Assembly (NCBI RefSeq): GCF_002161595.1
Contig: NZ_NFID01000001.1
Location: 310,001-374,000 of the forward strand
Direction of reading: 5' to 3'
DNA: 64,000 nucleotides
DNA from: Gemmiger sp. An50
GTDB taxonomy: Bacteria > Bacillota > Clostridia > Oscillospirales > Ruminococcaceae
The notes below the pieces were generated by a model, which was not told the origin of the DNA, made no database searches, and was given only the letters and a program-made list of their open reading frames with translations. Shown piece after piece: positions 16,736-25,600 of the stretch. Both the position numbers and the translations under genes were made by a program. Positions within the stretch are counted from its first letter, which is position 1. Each line of letters opens with the position of its first letter.

Positions 16736-17359
16736 ATGCTTTTCAAGAAAAAGATTGTATTTACGGAAGGAATGAATGAAACCCTTTGTTCTTTCGGTGA
16801 AATACCCTGGTTTTCCTGTTGTGGAGTTCCGTATGATAAACCATCGTATTACCCATATCTTCAGGAAAAGGACCCAAAACGAGCAGAAAAACTACTGCTG
16901 CATACAAAGAACTACTCAGGAACCGTCTGCCTTACGAATTTGTTCAAAGAAGGCATTTGTCGTGCAGATACCTTTATTCTGCAAACGGCTGGGTGGAAGT
17001 TTTACCAGAATGAATTCATGCCATGTGTGGAGGCCAGTTGGCGCACTTATGAAAAAAGAGTATCGAAGGCAAATGGCCTCGATCTGAACTCGGCGGAAAA
17101 AAGATTCCTGCGTGATTGTGGCTTTCCTGACAGCATAGATCTTCAGTTGTGCCGAATGGTGCAATATTTACTGGTTGAACAATACTTCCTTGAAAGGTTT
17201 CCTCAGTTCCCTCTATTTTTCAGCCGGATCATTGATATTTACAAGGATGGGCATATCGTGCTCGGCTGGAATGGAAGATTTGCATCGCATGAGACGAATC
17301 TGGAAAATGAAAACGGAACCCCAATCTTACCGACAGACGGAAGTTTGATTATATGGTAG
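16736..17359 (+). CDS. Hypothetical protein in immunity array (207 aa)
   Basis: A 207-aa protein starting 9 nt after its neighbour. Notable stretches are SFGEIPWFSCCGVPYDKPSY near the N-terminus and HIVLGWNGRFAS near the C-terminus. The base composition is somewhat more AT-rich than the flanking array genes. No family recognised. Confidence 0.55.
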   Translation: MLFKKKIVFTEGMNETLCSFGEIPWFSCCGVPYDKPSYYPYLQEKDPKRAEKLLLHTKNYSGTVCLTNLFKEGICRADTFILQTAGWKFYQNEFMPCVEASWRTYEKRVSKANGLDLNSAEKRFLRDCGFPDSIDLQLCRMVQYLLVEQYFLERFPQFPLFFSRIIDIYKDGHIVLGWNGRFASHETNLENENGTPILPTDGSLIIW

Positions 17360-17400
17360 GAAAAGAAGAATTTAATTGCTGTGAGACGAGGGAAAATGAT

Positions 17401-17850
17401 ATGGCATTACAGGAAAAGAAAATAATGCCTCCCCCTTGGCTGGCTCACCGGGAGATCGAGCGATACTCTATTGGCTGGCGCATGGGCTACGGGGAGGATT
17501 ACATATACCGATTTGGCGATTGGATGGACACCCTCTCCCCGGATGAGCGGACGGAATACCGCACCCTCTTTCCCGAGCCGGTGACCTGGAAGGGTTGGTG
17601 GGATGACGAAGATAGCAGCGAAGTGCTGGAACATGGGGATTTCTGGGTGAATGCGTGGCAGCCGGAAGGAAGCCCTAAGTACACTCGCCAGTGGCTCCAG
17701 CAGGAATTTTCCATGGGGAGAAAGCGGGAACTGTGTCTGTTCTGGGGCCATCAGCCTGCCGAGGACGGCCAGCTGACAAAAAGCTGCCTCAGCCAGTGGT
17801 GGATGGAGGATTTCTGGTCCGTTACCAATACCTATCTTTGTATGGAGTAG
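17401..17850 (+). CDS. NADAR-family protein, N-terminal half, ended by in-frame amber codon
   Basis: ATG 17401 has GAGGG 9 nt upstream and is preferred to the overlapping ATG at 17353. The 149-aa product has an N-terminal region (ERYSIGWRMGYGEDYIYRFG, GWWDDEDSSE) and the beginning of a NADAR (YbiA-like) domain: LCLFWGHQPAEDGQLTKSCL, SQWWMEDFWS, then YLCME just before TAG at 17848-17850. The same frame continues past TAG with YMMAGKAELF, exactly what the family needs next (consensus E-[HQ]-YMM-x-KA). The TAG therefore stands where Gln or His is expected, consistent with a CAG to TAG change. Some NADAR enzymes remove ADP-ribose from guanine in DNA. Nearby restart, readthrough or plain decay are all possible. 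Confidence 0.7.
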   Translation: MALQEKKIMPPPWLAHREIERYSIGWRMGYGEDYIYRFGDWMDTLSPDERTEYRTLFPEPVTWKGWWDDEDSSEVLEHGDFWVNAWQPEGSPKYTRQWLQQEFSMGRKRELCLFWGHQPAEDGQLTKSCLSQWWMEDFWSVTNTYLCME

Positions 17851-17853
17851 TAT

Positions 17854-18261
17854 ATGATGGCAGGCAAGGCGGAACTGTTCAGCGATCAGGAGATTCGGGA
17901 GCAAATTTTGAAATGCAGCGACCCGAAACAGATCAAGGCCCTGGGCCGCAAGGTGCGGAGGTTTGACCAGAAGGTATGGGACAAGTTCAAATACGCCATT
18001 GTATTGAATGGCAACTGGTGCAAATTCAGCCAGAACCGCAACCTGCGGGAATTTCTCCTCTCCACCGGAGATAGTGTGCTGGCGGAGGCCAGTCCCTACG
18101 ATAACATCTGGGGCATTCGGCTTTCAGCCAACTCCCTGGAGGCGCAGGACCCGATGAAGTGGCGGGGGCAAAACCTGCTGGGTTTTGCTCTAATGGAGGT
18201 ACGGGACGAACTGCGCCGGGTCACGCAGAATGAAATGTTGTGCGACTGGAACGCAGTCTGA
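17854..18261 (+). CDS. NADAR-family protein, C-terminal half downstream of the amber codon
   Basis: ATG 17854 lies 3 nt after the TAG, in the same frame as the upstream half, with GGAG at 17844-17847 at a workable distance, so reinitiation is feasible. The 135-aa product has the rest of the NADAR fold: YMMAGKAELF-type start, KQIKALGRKV, KFKYAIVLNGNWCKFSQN, LLSTGDSVLAEASPYDNIWG, WRGQNLLGFALMEVRDELRR. Every expected C-terminal motif is present with no further lesion, so the break is recent or tolerated. In this array the protein would fit protection against an ADP-ribosylating toxin; that is inference. Confidence 0.7.
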   Translation: MMAGKAELFSDQEIREQILKCSDPKQIKALGRKVRRFDQKVWDKFKYAIVLNGNWCKFSQNRNLREFLLSTGDSVLAEASPYDNIWGIRLSANSLEAQDPMKWRGQNLLGFALMEVRDELRRVTQNEMLCDWNAV

Positions 18262-18267
18262 GGTAAA

Positions 18268-18648
18268 ATGATGGAATTATTTGCAAAAAGAATGACTTGG
18301 GAGCTGGACAATGATAAAGGGCTGTCCTGCCTGTTCTTTGAATGGGAGGATGGTTACTTTACACTCTCCCGCAAGACCGGCGCGGACGCACTCCGCTTGG
18401 AAATGAATGATCCAGCCAATGGTCAGTTGATTGACCCGGACTGTTTTGAATATGCCCTTGATAATACCAGGTTTCGTCTAAATATCGTGCGGAACAACCG
18501 AAAGGTTCTGCGGTATCTGGAAGAACACCACATCAACACGGAGTTGTATGGAGAAATCGTCCTTCACTACACTCCTCTCAGCAAGCCACAGCTTGAAACA
18601 TTATCTGCCGTGGTTCTTAGACTGTTTTTCGGTGAACTACTTTTTTAG
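18268..18648 (+). CDS. Hypothetical protein in immunity array (126 aa)
   Basis: Starts 6 nt after the NADAR fragment (GAGGTAAA before ATG). The 126-aa sequence is acidic with a predicted beta N-terminal half (SCLFFEWEDGYFTLSRKTG) and a helical end. Family not recognised; size fits a single-domain immunity protein. Confidence 0.55.
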   Translation: MMELFAKRMTWELDNDKGLSCLFFEWEDGYFTLSRKTGADALRLEMNDPANGQLIDPDCFEYALDNTRFRLNIVRNNRKVLRYLEEHHINTELYGEIVLHYTPLSKPQLETLSAVVLRLFFGELLF

Positions 18649-18694
18649 GCGGAAACAGAAGTGTCGTTGGCAGAAATCATGCGAGGGGATAACT

Positions 18695-19396
18695 ATGGTT
18701 AAAATTTATCGTATTTGGTTCAATACGGAGAGAATGGACAGAGAGGATCACTACAGAATCACATTATTCAGTCGCCCTCGTGTATCTATTCATGTGGACG
18801 AGTACATTTGGAGTTTCATCGAAGAAAACATTGTGAAGCCACACAAGCTTATGCGCAGTGAGAAGCATGGGTATCTGTTGAACATTTCGTTTGACCAGTT
18901 TGACCCGGCAAAGCACCGATATTTTCCGCTTTCCCCATACAACGGTCCGCTTCGGGAAGGGGTCGAGATGGAAAGCTCAAAAAGCAGCTATTTCCGCGAG
19001 GATTTTGCAGACGCTGAGGAACGCACCACCTGGTTCTCTCCCAATAAAATCTGGACAAACTGCGGCGACAAAGTTTTGAATGTGGATGTCAAGGCCGCCA
19101 ATGTGAGCGAGAACATCACTCCCAGAGAATACGCGGACTTGCTGTTCGATGGCATTGGAGCGGCGCTGGTGTTCAACTTCAAAAGGCTCAAACGGGAGGA
19201 GTTTGATGGGCTGAAGCCCAAGATTGATTGGGGTATCGTCGAAAGTTTTCCCTTTCCCGCGCCCTTTGAGGAGCAGCGGTACATTGGGGATGGTGGCAAA
19301 ATTCATGTATATTCCTGGGATGGCCGACAGAAAAAGACTCTTGTAGGCCCCTATTCCGTGCGAGAGTTATATCTGGAGCATTTCGGAGAATCGTGA
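18695..19396 (+). CDS. Hypothetical protein in immunity array (233 aa)
   Basis: The open frame extends upstream, but ATG 18695 has GAGGGG at the right distance and follows the previous gene, so it is chosen. The 233-aa protein begins MVKIYRIWFNTERMDRE and has DWGIVESFPFPAPFEEQRY near the C-terminus. No motif, signal or membrane segment recognised. Confidence 0.55.
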   Translation: MVKIYRIWFNTERMDREDHYRITLFSRPRVSIHVDEYIWSFIEENIVKPHKLMRSEKHGYLLNISFDQFDPAKHRYFPLSPYNGPLREGVEMESSKSSYFREDFADAEERTTWFSPNKIWTNCGDKVLNVDVKAANVSENITPREYADLLFDGIGAALVFNFKRLKREEFDGLKPKIDWGIVESFPFPAPFEEQRYIGDGGKIHVYSWDGRQKKTLVGPYSVRELYLEHFGES

Positions 19397-19410
19397 GGAG
19401 GAATTTTGCT

Positions 19411-19686
19411 GTGCAAAGCTGGTCCAGAATGGATTTTGGCACTGGAAAGATCATCTTTCTGGATATCACACAAAAAGAAGATATGCTGCAAGTGGAATAT
19501 CCGAACTGCTTTCTGCTGGATATGGGCTGGTATCAGGACCGGTACATCATTTCTGTTATTCATAATTTTGATTGGACGCATCCAGTCCAGCAGTATGAAA
19601 CAGCAGAAAGGAATCAGCTCCCCAAGCTGTTGACGGAGGCGGTTCGCCTTGTGGAAAAGGAATCACAGTCTGCCGGAGCAAATTGA
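19411..19686 (+). CDS. Small hypothetical protein in immunity array (91 aa)
   Basis: The preferred start is GTG 19411, 9 nt after GAGGAGG; an in-frame GTG at 19393 overlaps the preceding stop. The product is a compact acidic protein with a conserved-looking core (KIIFLDITQKEDMLQVEYPN, LLDMGWYQDRYIISVI, FDWTHPV). I recognise no named family; it looks like a small immunity protein. Confidence 0.55.
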   Translation: MQSWSRMDFGTGKIIFLDITQKEDMLQVEYPNCFLLDMGWYQDRYIISVIHNFDWTHPVQQYETAERNQLPKLLTEAVRLVEKESQSAGAN

Positions 19687-19699
19687 AAGAGGTCTTGTT

Positions 19700-20704
19700 A
19701 TGAACGAGAATTTATTTCGACCACAATTTGATACATTGAAACTGTCCGATAAGCTCCGGCTGATGCAGACGCTGGCGACTCGTTATAATTTGACATTCAA
19801 GGAGCTATACGCCTTTTCCCGCTGGGGGCAGAGTTGCACCACCGGCGTTTTTGAAAAAAGCGGCCGGGAGTTTGTCTTTGTCCCGGGCGATACCGTAACG
19901 CTTGGCTGGGAGGGCTTTACCCAAGGGATGGACAAGGCCAACCGAGAAGAACTGGCGGATATTTTTGCGGAAATCGAATATGAGGGCACTGCGGAGGAAT
20001 TTCTCCGGCAAGGTATGACCCCGGTACGCCAGGTGACTATTGGCCCCATGTTCGTGGGCAGGAAACTGGAGGAGATCGGCTGGGAAAGTGTACCCATGAA
20101 CGACCCCCGCATCACCGCCCATCCCGACTGGCTGGAGAACTTGCAGAAGTGGGCCAACCAAAACAGCCAGAGCTTTGAAATCAACCAAACGGTCCGCTTT
20201 GAACGCAATGGTGATAGCTGGCGGGCGTGGCTGTGCCATCCAATGACCTACCCGGAGTTTCAGCGGTCCCTATTGTGGGAGCTGACAGCCACACTTCCTA
20301 CACCGGATGAGTGGGCCTATCTGTGCGGGGGCGGATGCCGCACCCTGTTTCCCTGGGGCGATGGGCTGGACTATACCATGAAACTGTACCACTTTGAAGG
20401 CCCAGAGAATCAGGGCAAGCCCTACGACATGGAGCAGGCTAACTTCTTTGGCCTGTCTATTGCCTACGACCCCTATAAGCGGGAGCTGGTAGACGGGAAA
20501 ACATTGACCACCTGCGGCGGCGACGGCGGCTGCAATATCTGCGGTGGCATGGGTCCTTTGCTTGGATATTTACCCTGTTCCCCTCACTGTAAACCGGAGG
20601 TTCGGGAAGATAATGAGATTCACAATGACTATGACTTTTTCCGTCCTGTTATCCGGGTGCAGACATCTGGGTGGAAAATGGTATCATCCAAAAATGAGAG
20701 GTAA
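19700..20704 (+). CDS. FGE/SUMF1-like fold protein (degenerate) in immunity array
   Basis: ATG 19700 follows GAAAGAGG; 334 aa. From about residue 50 there are strands typical of the formylglycine-generating-enzyme fold (REFVFVPGDTVTLGWEGF), and from about 198 LPTPDEWAYLCGGG, FPWGDG and later a Gly/Cys-rich GGDGGCNICGGMGPLLGYLP. The loops normally carrying the enzyme's GNVxEW block are altered, so catalysis is doubtful. FGE-like folds also act as binding proteins. Role here is inferred from the array only. Confidence 0.5.
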   Translation: MNENLFRPQFDTLKLSDKLRLMQTLATRYNLTFKELYAFSRWGQSCTTGVFEKSGREFVFVPGDTVTLGWEGFTQGMDKANREELADIFAEIEYEGTAEEFLRQGMTPVRQVTIGPMFVGRKLEEIGWESVPMNDPRITAHPDWLENLQKWANQNSQSFEINQTVRFERNGDSWRAWLCHPMTYPEFQRSLLWELTATLPTPDEWAYLCGGGCRTLFPWGDGLDYTMKLYHFEGPENQGKPYDMEQANFFGLSIAYDPYKRELVDGKTLTTCGGDGGCNICGGMGPLLGYLPCSPHCKPEVREDNEIHNDYDFFRPVIRVQTSGWKMVSSKNER

Positions 20705-20713
20705 TATTCGCAA

Positions 20714-20962
20714 ATGATCGAAGCAATTACAAGAATCTATACAAATTCTTCATCGGTAACATTTGATTGTAGCGGTGTTACAATTATTGGAAACGGTGAG
20801 TTTTGGGCTTCATCAGGAAAGGTGGATGGGTTTATTCTGTATGCCGACACCTTGCACTATGAAAACGGAGCAAAGCTCTCACAGAATGAACAGAAAAATT
20901 TGAAATGTTTATATCAGCACTTTATATTGAACCATGAAGATTTCATAGACTGGGATATTTGA
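20714..20962 (+). CDS. Small Imm74-like putative immunity protein (82 aa)
   Basis: An 82-aa acidic protein with beta strands ITRIYTNSSSVTF, TIIGNGEFWAS, GFILYADTLHYENG and a helical end finishing in FIDWDI. The layout recalls Imm74, but I hold that only tentatively. It has a weak ribosome site (GAGAGGTAATATTCGCAA) and lies 9 nt after the FGE-like gene. Confidence 0.5.
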   Translation: MIEAITRIYTNSSSVTFDCSGVTIIGNGEFWASSGKVDGFILYADTLHYENGAKLSQNEQKNLKCLYQHFILNHEDFIDWDI

Positions 20963-21020
20963 AAAGAGATTTTCGCATGAAATGGTAACAGTATAGAGCG
21001 CAGGAGTAAGGAGGTAAACT

Positions 21021-21980
21021 ATGGAATGGCCAAAACGAGCACGAACAGTGGATTGGGAAAACGGTGTCCTAACCTTAGATGGAGAAAAGAAATTTGATAT
21101 TCCGGAGCTGACCGCAGAGATCATGGAGCAGCTGGTCGGTTACACCCTGGTGGGCTTCCATGTGAAAGGGTATCCGGTGACGGATGAACTGCTTACCCCC
21201 TTCGCTGGACACAAAAGCATGGCCAACTTTGGCGTGGAGGACGGGGCGCTCACCGATGCCTGCTTCCCCGTCTTTTCCGCTATGCCCAAACTGCGGATCC
21301 TGCTGCTGACTGGGAACGCCGGGATCGACGGAAGCGGCCTTTCCGCTATGCAAAGCTGTAAGCTGGACCTGTTGGCCCTTGACCACACCGGGCTGGATGA
21401 TGCCGGACTGCTTCAGGCGGCTTCCATCCCCAAGCTCTCCCACATCCAGCTCGACCACACCGCCGTTACCTACGAGGGCCTGCTGGCCATCGCCGATAAC
21501 AGTCACATCGAGCCGGTGGCCCATGAGCAATTCACTAAAGAGCAAATGGAACACTTCTCCCAGCTTCAGCGGGAGAAGGCCAAAAAGCCCGTCCAGCTGG
21601 ATGAACAAGCGGCGGAGGAATGCCGCAGAGTGCTGTCTGCTTTCTTTGCCGAGATGACAGAATGGGAGCAGTATATGGGGCAGGCCGGGTTTGAGGACGC
21701 CCAGGCTGTACCCCGTCTGCTGGCGATCTGGGAGAAGTATGTGAGCGAAAAGCCCCGTCCGGGTTACCGGCCCCTGGGCCTCTCGTACAGCGCCCAAGGC
21801 ACCTACAAAGGGGAACAGTTCCTTGACGCGGAGCAGATTACCCGGAACAAGCTCTACATCTACACCAGAGAGGAAGCAACCGGCTTTGGCCGCCGCTTCC
21901 TCATGAAGCGTGTGGGCGAGGGCTGGAAGATTGACGGGGTACAGGAGCGGCTGGACGGCTGGCAGCGAACAGGATTATAA
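21021..21980 (+). CDS. LRR plus NTF2-fold immunity protein
   Basis: A 319-aa protein preceded by AAGGAGG. Residues about 60-175 are leucine-rich-repeat-like (FSAMPKLRILLLTGNAGI, SCKLDLLALDHTGLDDAGL, SIPKLSHIQLDHT). Residues about 195-319 match the NTF2-fold immunity pattern: a helical start, RPLGLSYSAQGTYKGEQF, DAEQITRNKLYIYTREE, FLMKRVGEGWKIDGV and the terminal DGWQRTGL. This is one of the clearest immunity assignments in the array: such domains occur in bacterial toxin-immunity loci. The LRR part may provide a second recognition surface. Confidence 0.75.
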   Translation: MEWPKRARTVDWENGVLTLDGEKKFDIPELTAEIMEQLVGYTLVGFHVKGYPVTDELLTPFAGHKSMANFGVEDGALTDACFPVFSAMPKLRILLLTGNAGIDGSGLSAMQSCKLDLLALDHTGLDDAGLLQAASIPKLSHIQLDHTAVTYEGLLAIADNSHIEPVAHEQFTKEQMEHFSQLQREKAKKPVQLDEQAAEECRRVLSAFFAEMTEWEQYMGQAGFEDAQAVPRLLAIWEKYVSEKPRPGYRPLGLSYSAQGTYKGEQFLDAEQITRNKLYIYTREEATGFGRRFLMKRVGEGWKIDGVQERLDGWQRTGL

Positions 21981-21994
21981 GGGAGGCATAATGG

Positions 21995-22564
21995 ATGATA
22001 TATAAGTTTACGGAAGTATTAAACGATCTTGTTAATTATTTTCTCCTTGGTGACATTTTGTTGCTGGAGGACTGGAAGCAGGCAAATCATCTTTCAGATG
22101 ATTTAGCGATGGAGTTTACCACAAACGAAAGCGGCGACAGGATATTTGCCGAAGGAATTGTAATCCCAATGACCGGTATTGAAAACTATCCCTATACCAT
22201 ATTGTTCAATCTCTCTGGTGATAGACCGGAGCTGTGCAAAGAAAGAAACCGATTGCAGCTTAGAAAAAGTGGCTATTCCCTCAAAGTAGATCATAATATG
22301 CTGATGCTTTTTACATGGCCAATATTGGAACAGTTTACGCCTGAAAAGGTGAAAGATCTGATTTCTTACTATAGAGTGCATAAGAAGCCGATGATTGAGC
22401 TTGCAAATGGCTGGTATCATATCGAGATTTTGGGTGGAGAAACCTTGCAGGATGGGGACTATGAACCTACATTTGAATTTGTGATACAACCAGCCACAAA
22501 CGAAGAAGCAACCATAAATACAGATATGAATTTTAGTTTTGAAATTACAAGCTCTGCTTATTAG
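21995..22564 (+). CDS. Hypothetical protein in immunity array (189 aa)
   Basis: ATG 21995 lies after GGGAGG; an ATG 4 nt earlier is out of frame and stops at once. The 189-aa sequence has a central stretch PYTILFNLSGDRPELC and KPMIELANGWYHIEILGGE. It is more AT-rich than its neighbours, hinting at separate origin. No family recognised. Confidence 0.55.
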   Translation: MIYKFTEVLNDLVNYFLLGDILLLEDWKQANHLSDDLAMEFTTNESGDRIFAEGIVIPMTGIENYPYTILFNLSGDRPELCKERNRLQLRKSGYSLKVDHNMLMLFTWPILEQFTPEKVKDLISYYRVHKKPMIELANGWYHIEILGGETLQDGDYEPTFEFVIQPATNEEATINTDMNFSFEITSSAY

Positions 22565-22605
22565 TGAAACCTATCCCTACCGAAGATGGAAAAGGAGATC
22601 ATGAT

Positions 22606-25600
22606 ATGGATTTATTGAAACAATGCCAGCAATGGTTTGAACAGGATGAAGCGCAGAAGGTAATCGACACCCTGGAAGCGATTCCTGCCGAGGAGCGCAC
22701 CCCGGAACTGGACAGCGAACTGGCCAAGGCATACATCGCCATTGCAGAAATCGGAGAGGCAGGACGGACACTGTATGAAAAAGCTCTGAAGCTTCTGGCT
22801 CCCCATGAGGAGTATTTTGCAGGCGATCACTGCTGGAATTACCGGATCGCTTCCGCTTATTATTTTCTGGATGAGGAAGGCCCCGCCCTGCGTTACTTTG
22901 AAAAGGCCCTGAAAGCCCGCCCCGGAGACCAAGATACCCAGGAGTACATAGACGATTGCCGCCGTCGTTTGTCCCTGCCCCGCTTTGAAAAGAACTTCCG
23001 TGAAAGGACGCAGGAAGCATGGGCAGCCTTTTCTCAGATTGAGGCAGAACTGCGTCAAATCATGGATACCGACGAAACCCACCAGCGCGGCGAAGAACTG
23101 GTTGAAAAATGCGGGAATGCACTCAAGACGGCCCTGCGTGATACTTCCTTTGAGCTGGGCTTCAATGGCGAAAAGCATGAATTGATCCTCAGTCCAGAGG
23201 GGCTTCGCTCCCGCCTGTTCCCGTTGGTGTACTTCCAGAAGCAGGCCCCGGAATCGGTGCTTGAGCATTGGAATATCTGGGTAGGCCGCCAGCCCTGTGA
23301 GGGGTTCGAGCTGCGGGCTGGAGACATCGAAGTTCGGGCTGATGATGTGCAGATGTGGGCAGAGGAAACAGAGGATCAGCGAGTGAGCCTGATCCTTTGC
23401 TGTGAAAAGCTGACGCCAATCTTAAAAGAGGACACAGACAAGGTCTGGTGGGCACTCTCTATGCTGGTGGATCAAACCATTGGAGAAGTTTCCGCTATCG
23501 CCTTTGTTGCCGGGTTTGATGTTTATGCTCAGCCGCAAGAGGAACCGGCTATGCTCCTTTCCCAGCTGCCGGAACTGCTGCAAAGCATGGGACTCTCCCT
23601 CTGGCGGGACGGCAGTGACTACCTGGAAAACAGTTACCTTGCCTATGAACTGGAACCGGTAGAAGACTCGGAGGCCGACTGGCGGCTGGATGTCTATACC
23701 GGTACCTGCCGTCTCCCGGTAATCATCAACGACTACATGACTGCCCGCAGTGATGCGGTGGACGAATACCACAAGGACGGCATTGCGGTGGGGTTCCTCT
23801 GCTACCCATTAGAAGGTTTTACTGGTGATGAGCGGAGCAACGGCATTCTGGACTTCCGGGATGACCTGCGGGATGCCATCCTGCGGGATGCGGGAGCGGA
23901 AGCAGTGACCTTCCTGGGTGGGGCCACTGGCCTGTATTGCGGGTATCTGGATTTCATCGCCTGGGATCTGCCCGCCGTACTGACCGCGGCACAGGCATTC
24001 TTTGAGGGAAGCGACCTGCCCTATGCTCACTTCCACGCATTCCGGCGGGATGTGGGCGGTGTGCCGCTACTGGACGAGAAAGAACCGGAGCCTGATATTC
24101 ATGAGGAAACTGGCTCCCTGCTCTCGGCAGAGGACATTGCAATGCTGGAATCCTTTGACGAAGGGACTTCCGGCTACTTCTGGAGAATGCTGCAATGGCT
24201 GGAAGATTTCATCAAAAACGGCGTGGAAGAAGGAAAATTCACTGAAAAGCAGGCGCACCAGGATTTACAGATCGCCCTCTGGTACGCCTTTGCCTGCAAT
24301 AACATTGATGACTATATCCACTACTACCAAGCGGTTGAGTGGATGAAGGCTTCCGAGAAAAACGCCGCAGGCTGCGCTACCTGGTACTACCGGTATTCTG
24401 TGGCGTTGATGTATTGCGGCAGGCTGGAAGAAGCGCTGGAATATGCGGAGCGGGGCGCAAAAGAGGAGCCAGACTACCCCTGGATTTGGTTGCAAGTGGG
24501 CAAGCTGCGGGCGCATTTTGGTGATAAAACCGGTGCGCTGGATGCCGTCAAGCAAGGATTAAAGCTGGAACCGGGCGATTATGAGTTCCTGACTTTGCAG
24601 CAGGAGATCAAAGCCGGAGCCACCCTGGAACAGATGGAGTACCATTGGATCAATCCTGATGCCGACCAAACGCTCCAGCAGGGACTGGACGAGAATGCGG
24701 ATGATAAACAACGCGCCCTGGCCTGTATTCGGGTGGACGAAGCGGGGCTTGCCGAATTTTATGAGCTGTTCCGCCCAGAACGGTATGGCTATGAGAAAAA
24801 TTCCCCCTTCTGTGAATTCCAATACCCGGTGAAGGAACATCTTGTGGAGCTTTCCTTCCGCATGAACGAAGCCGGACTCTCCAAGATGGGAACGGACTGG
24901 CTGCGGCAGCTCAGGGACCGTCTGGACAGCGGGGAATGGCTGACCCACACCCCTGAAGGAGAACCGGAGGGCGTCCTGATAGCGGTGTTTGTGGAGCAGG
25001 CCCGCCGCGTCAGCCTTGTTTATCAACAGCCGGGAGACGATCAGTATTTTCAGATTTTTCTGAATTCAGACGGAACAAAGGCGGATGCCATCTGGTCCTC
25101 AACGGGAAACAGTGAGCCGGAGGTTTATACGGAGGATGAGATGTCTGCGATAGAGCAGCACATCAAAAACACCTTTGGTGAGTTTGAGAATGTGTTCCAT
25201 GAGCTGGTTTCCCCCGACATCCATGTGGACATCTGCGTTGTTCCGCCTTCTAAGGAGCGGGACTATTACACACTGGTGACCATGGGCATGGGTGCTCACC
25301 GGATGAATGTGCCGGAGGAACTGGCAGAATACAAGCTGGAGCGAGCGGAGCTGGCTATCGCTCTGCCGAAGGACTGGAAACTGGATGAGGAATCCATGAA
25401 GGATGAGCGGTGGTACTGGCCTATTGGTCTCTTGAAAGTGTTGGCACGCCTGCCTATTTCCAACGATACCTGGCTGGGCTTTGGCCACACAATGGATAAG
25501 CAATCGCCGTTTGCAGAGGATACGGAACTCTGCGCCGCACTTCTGGTAGGTCCGCAGGATGTTGTCTGGAACGGAGGCGAAGTCTGCACTTTGCCGAGCG

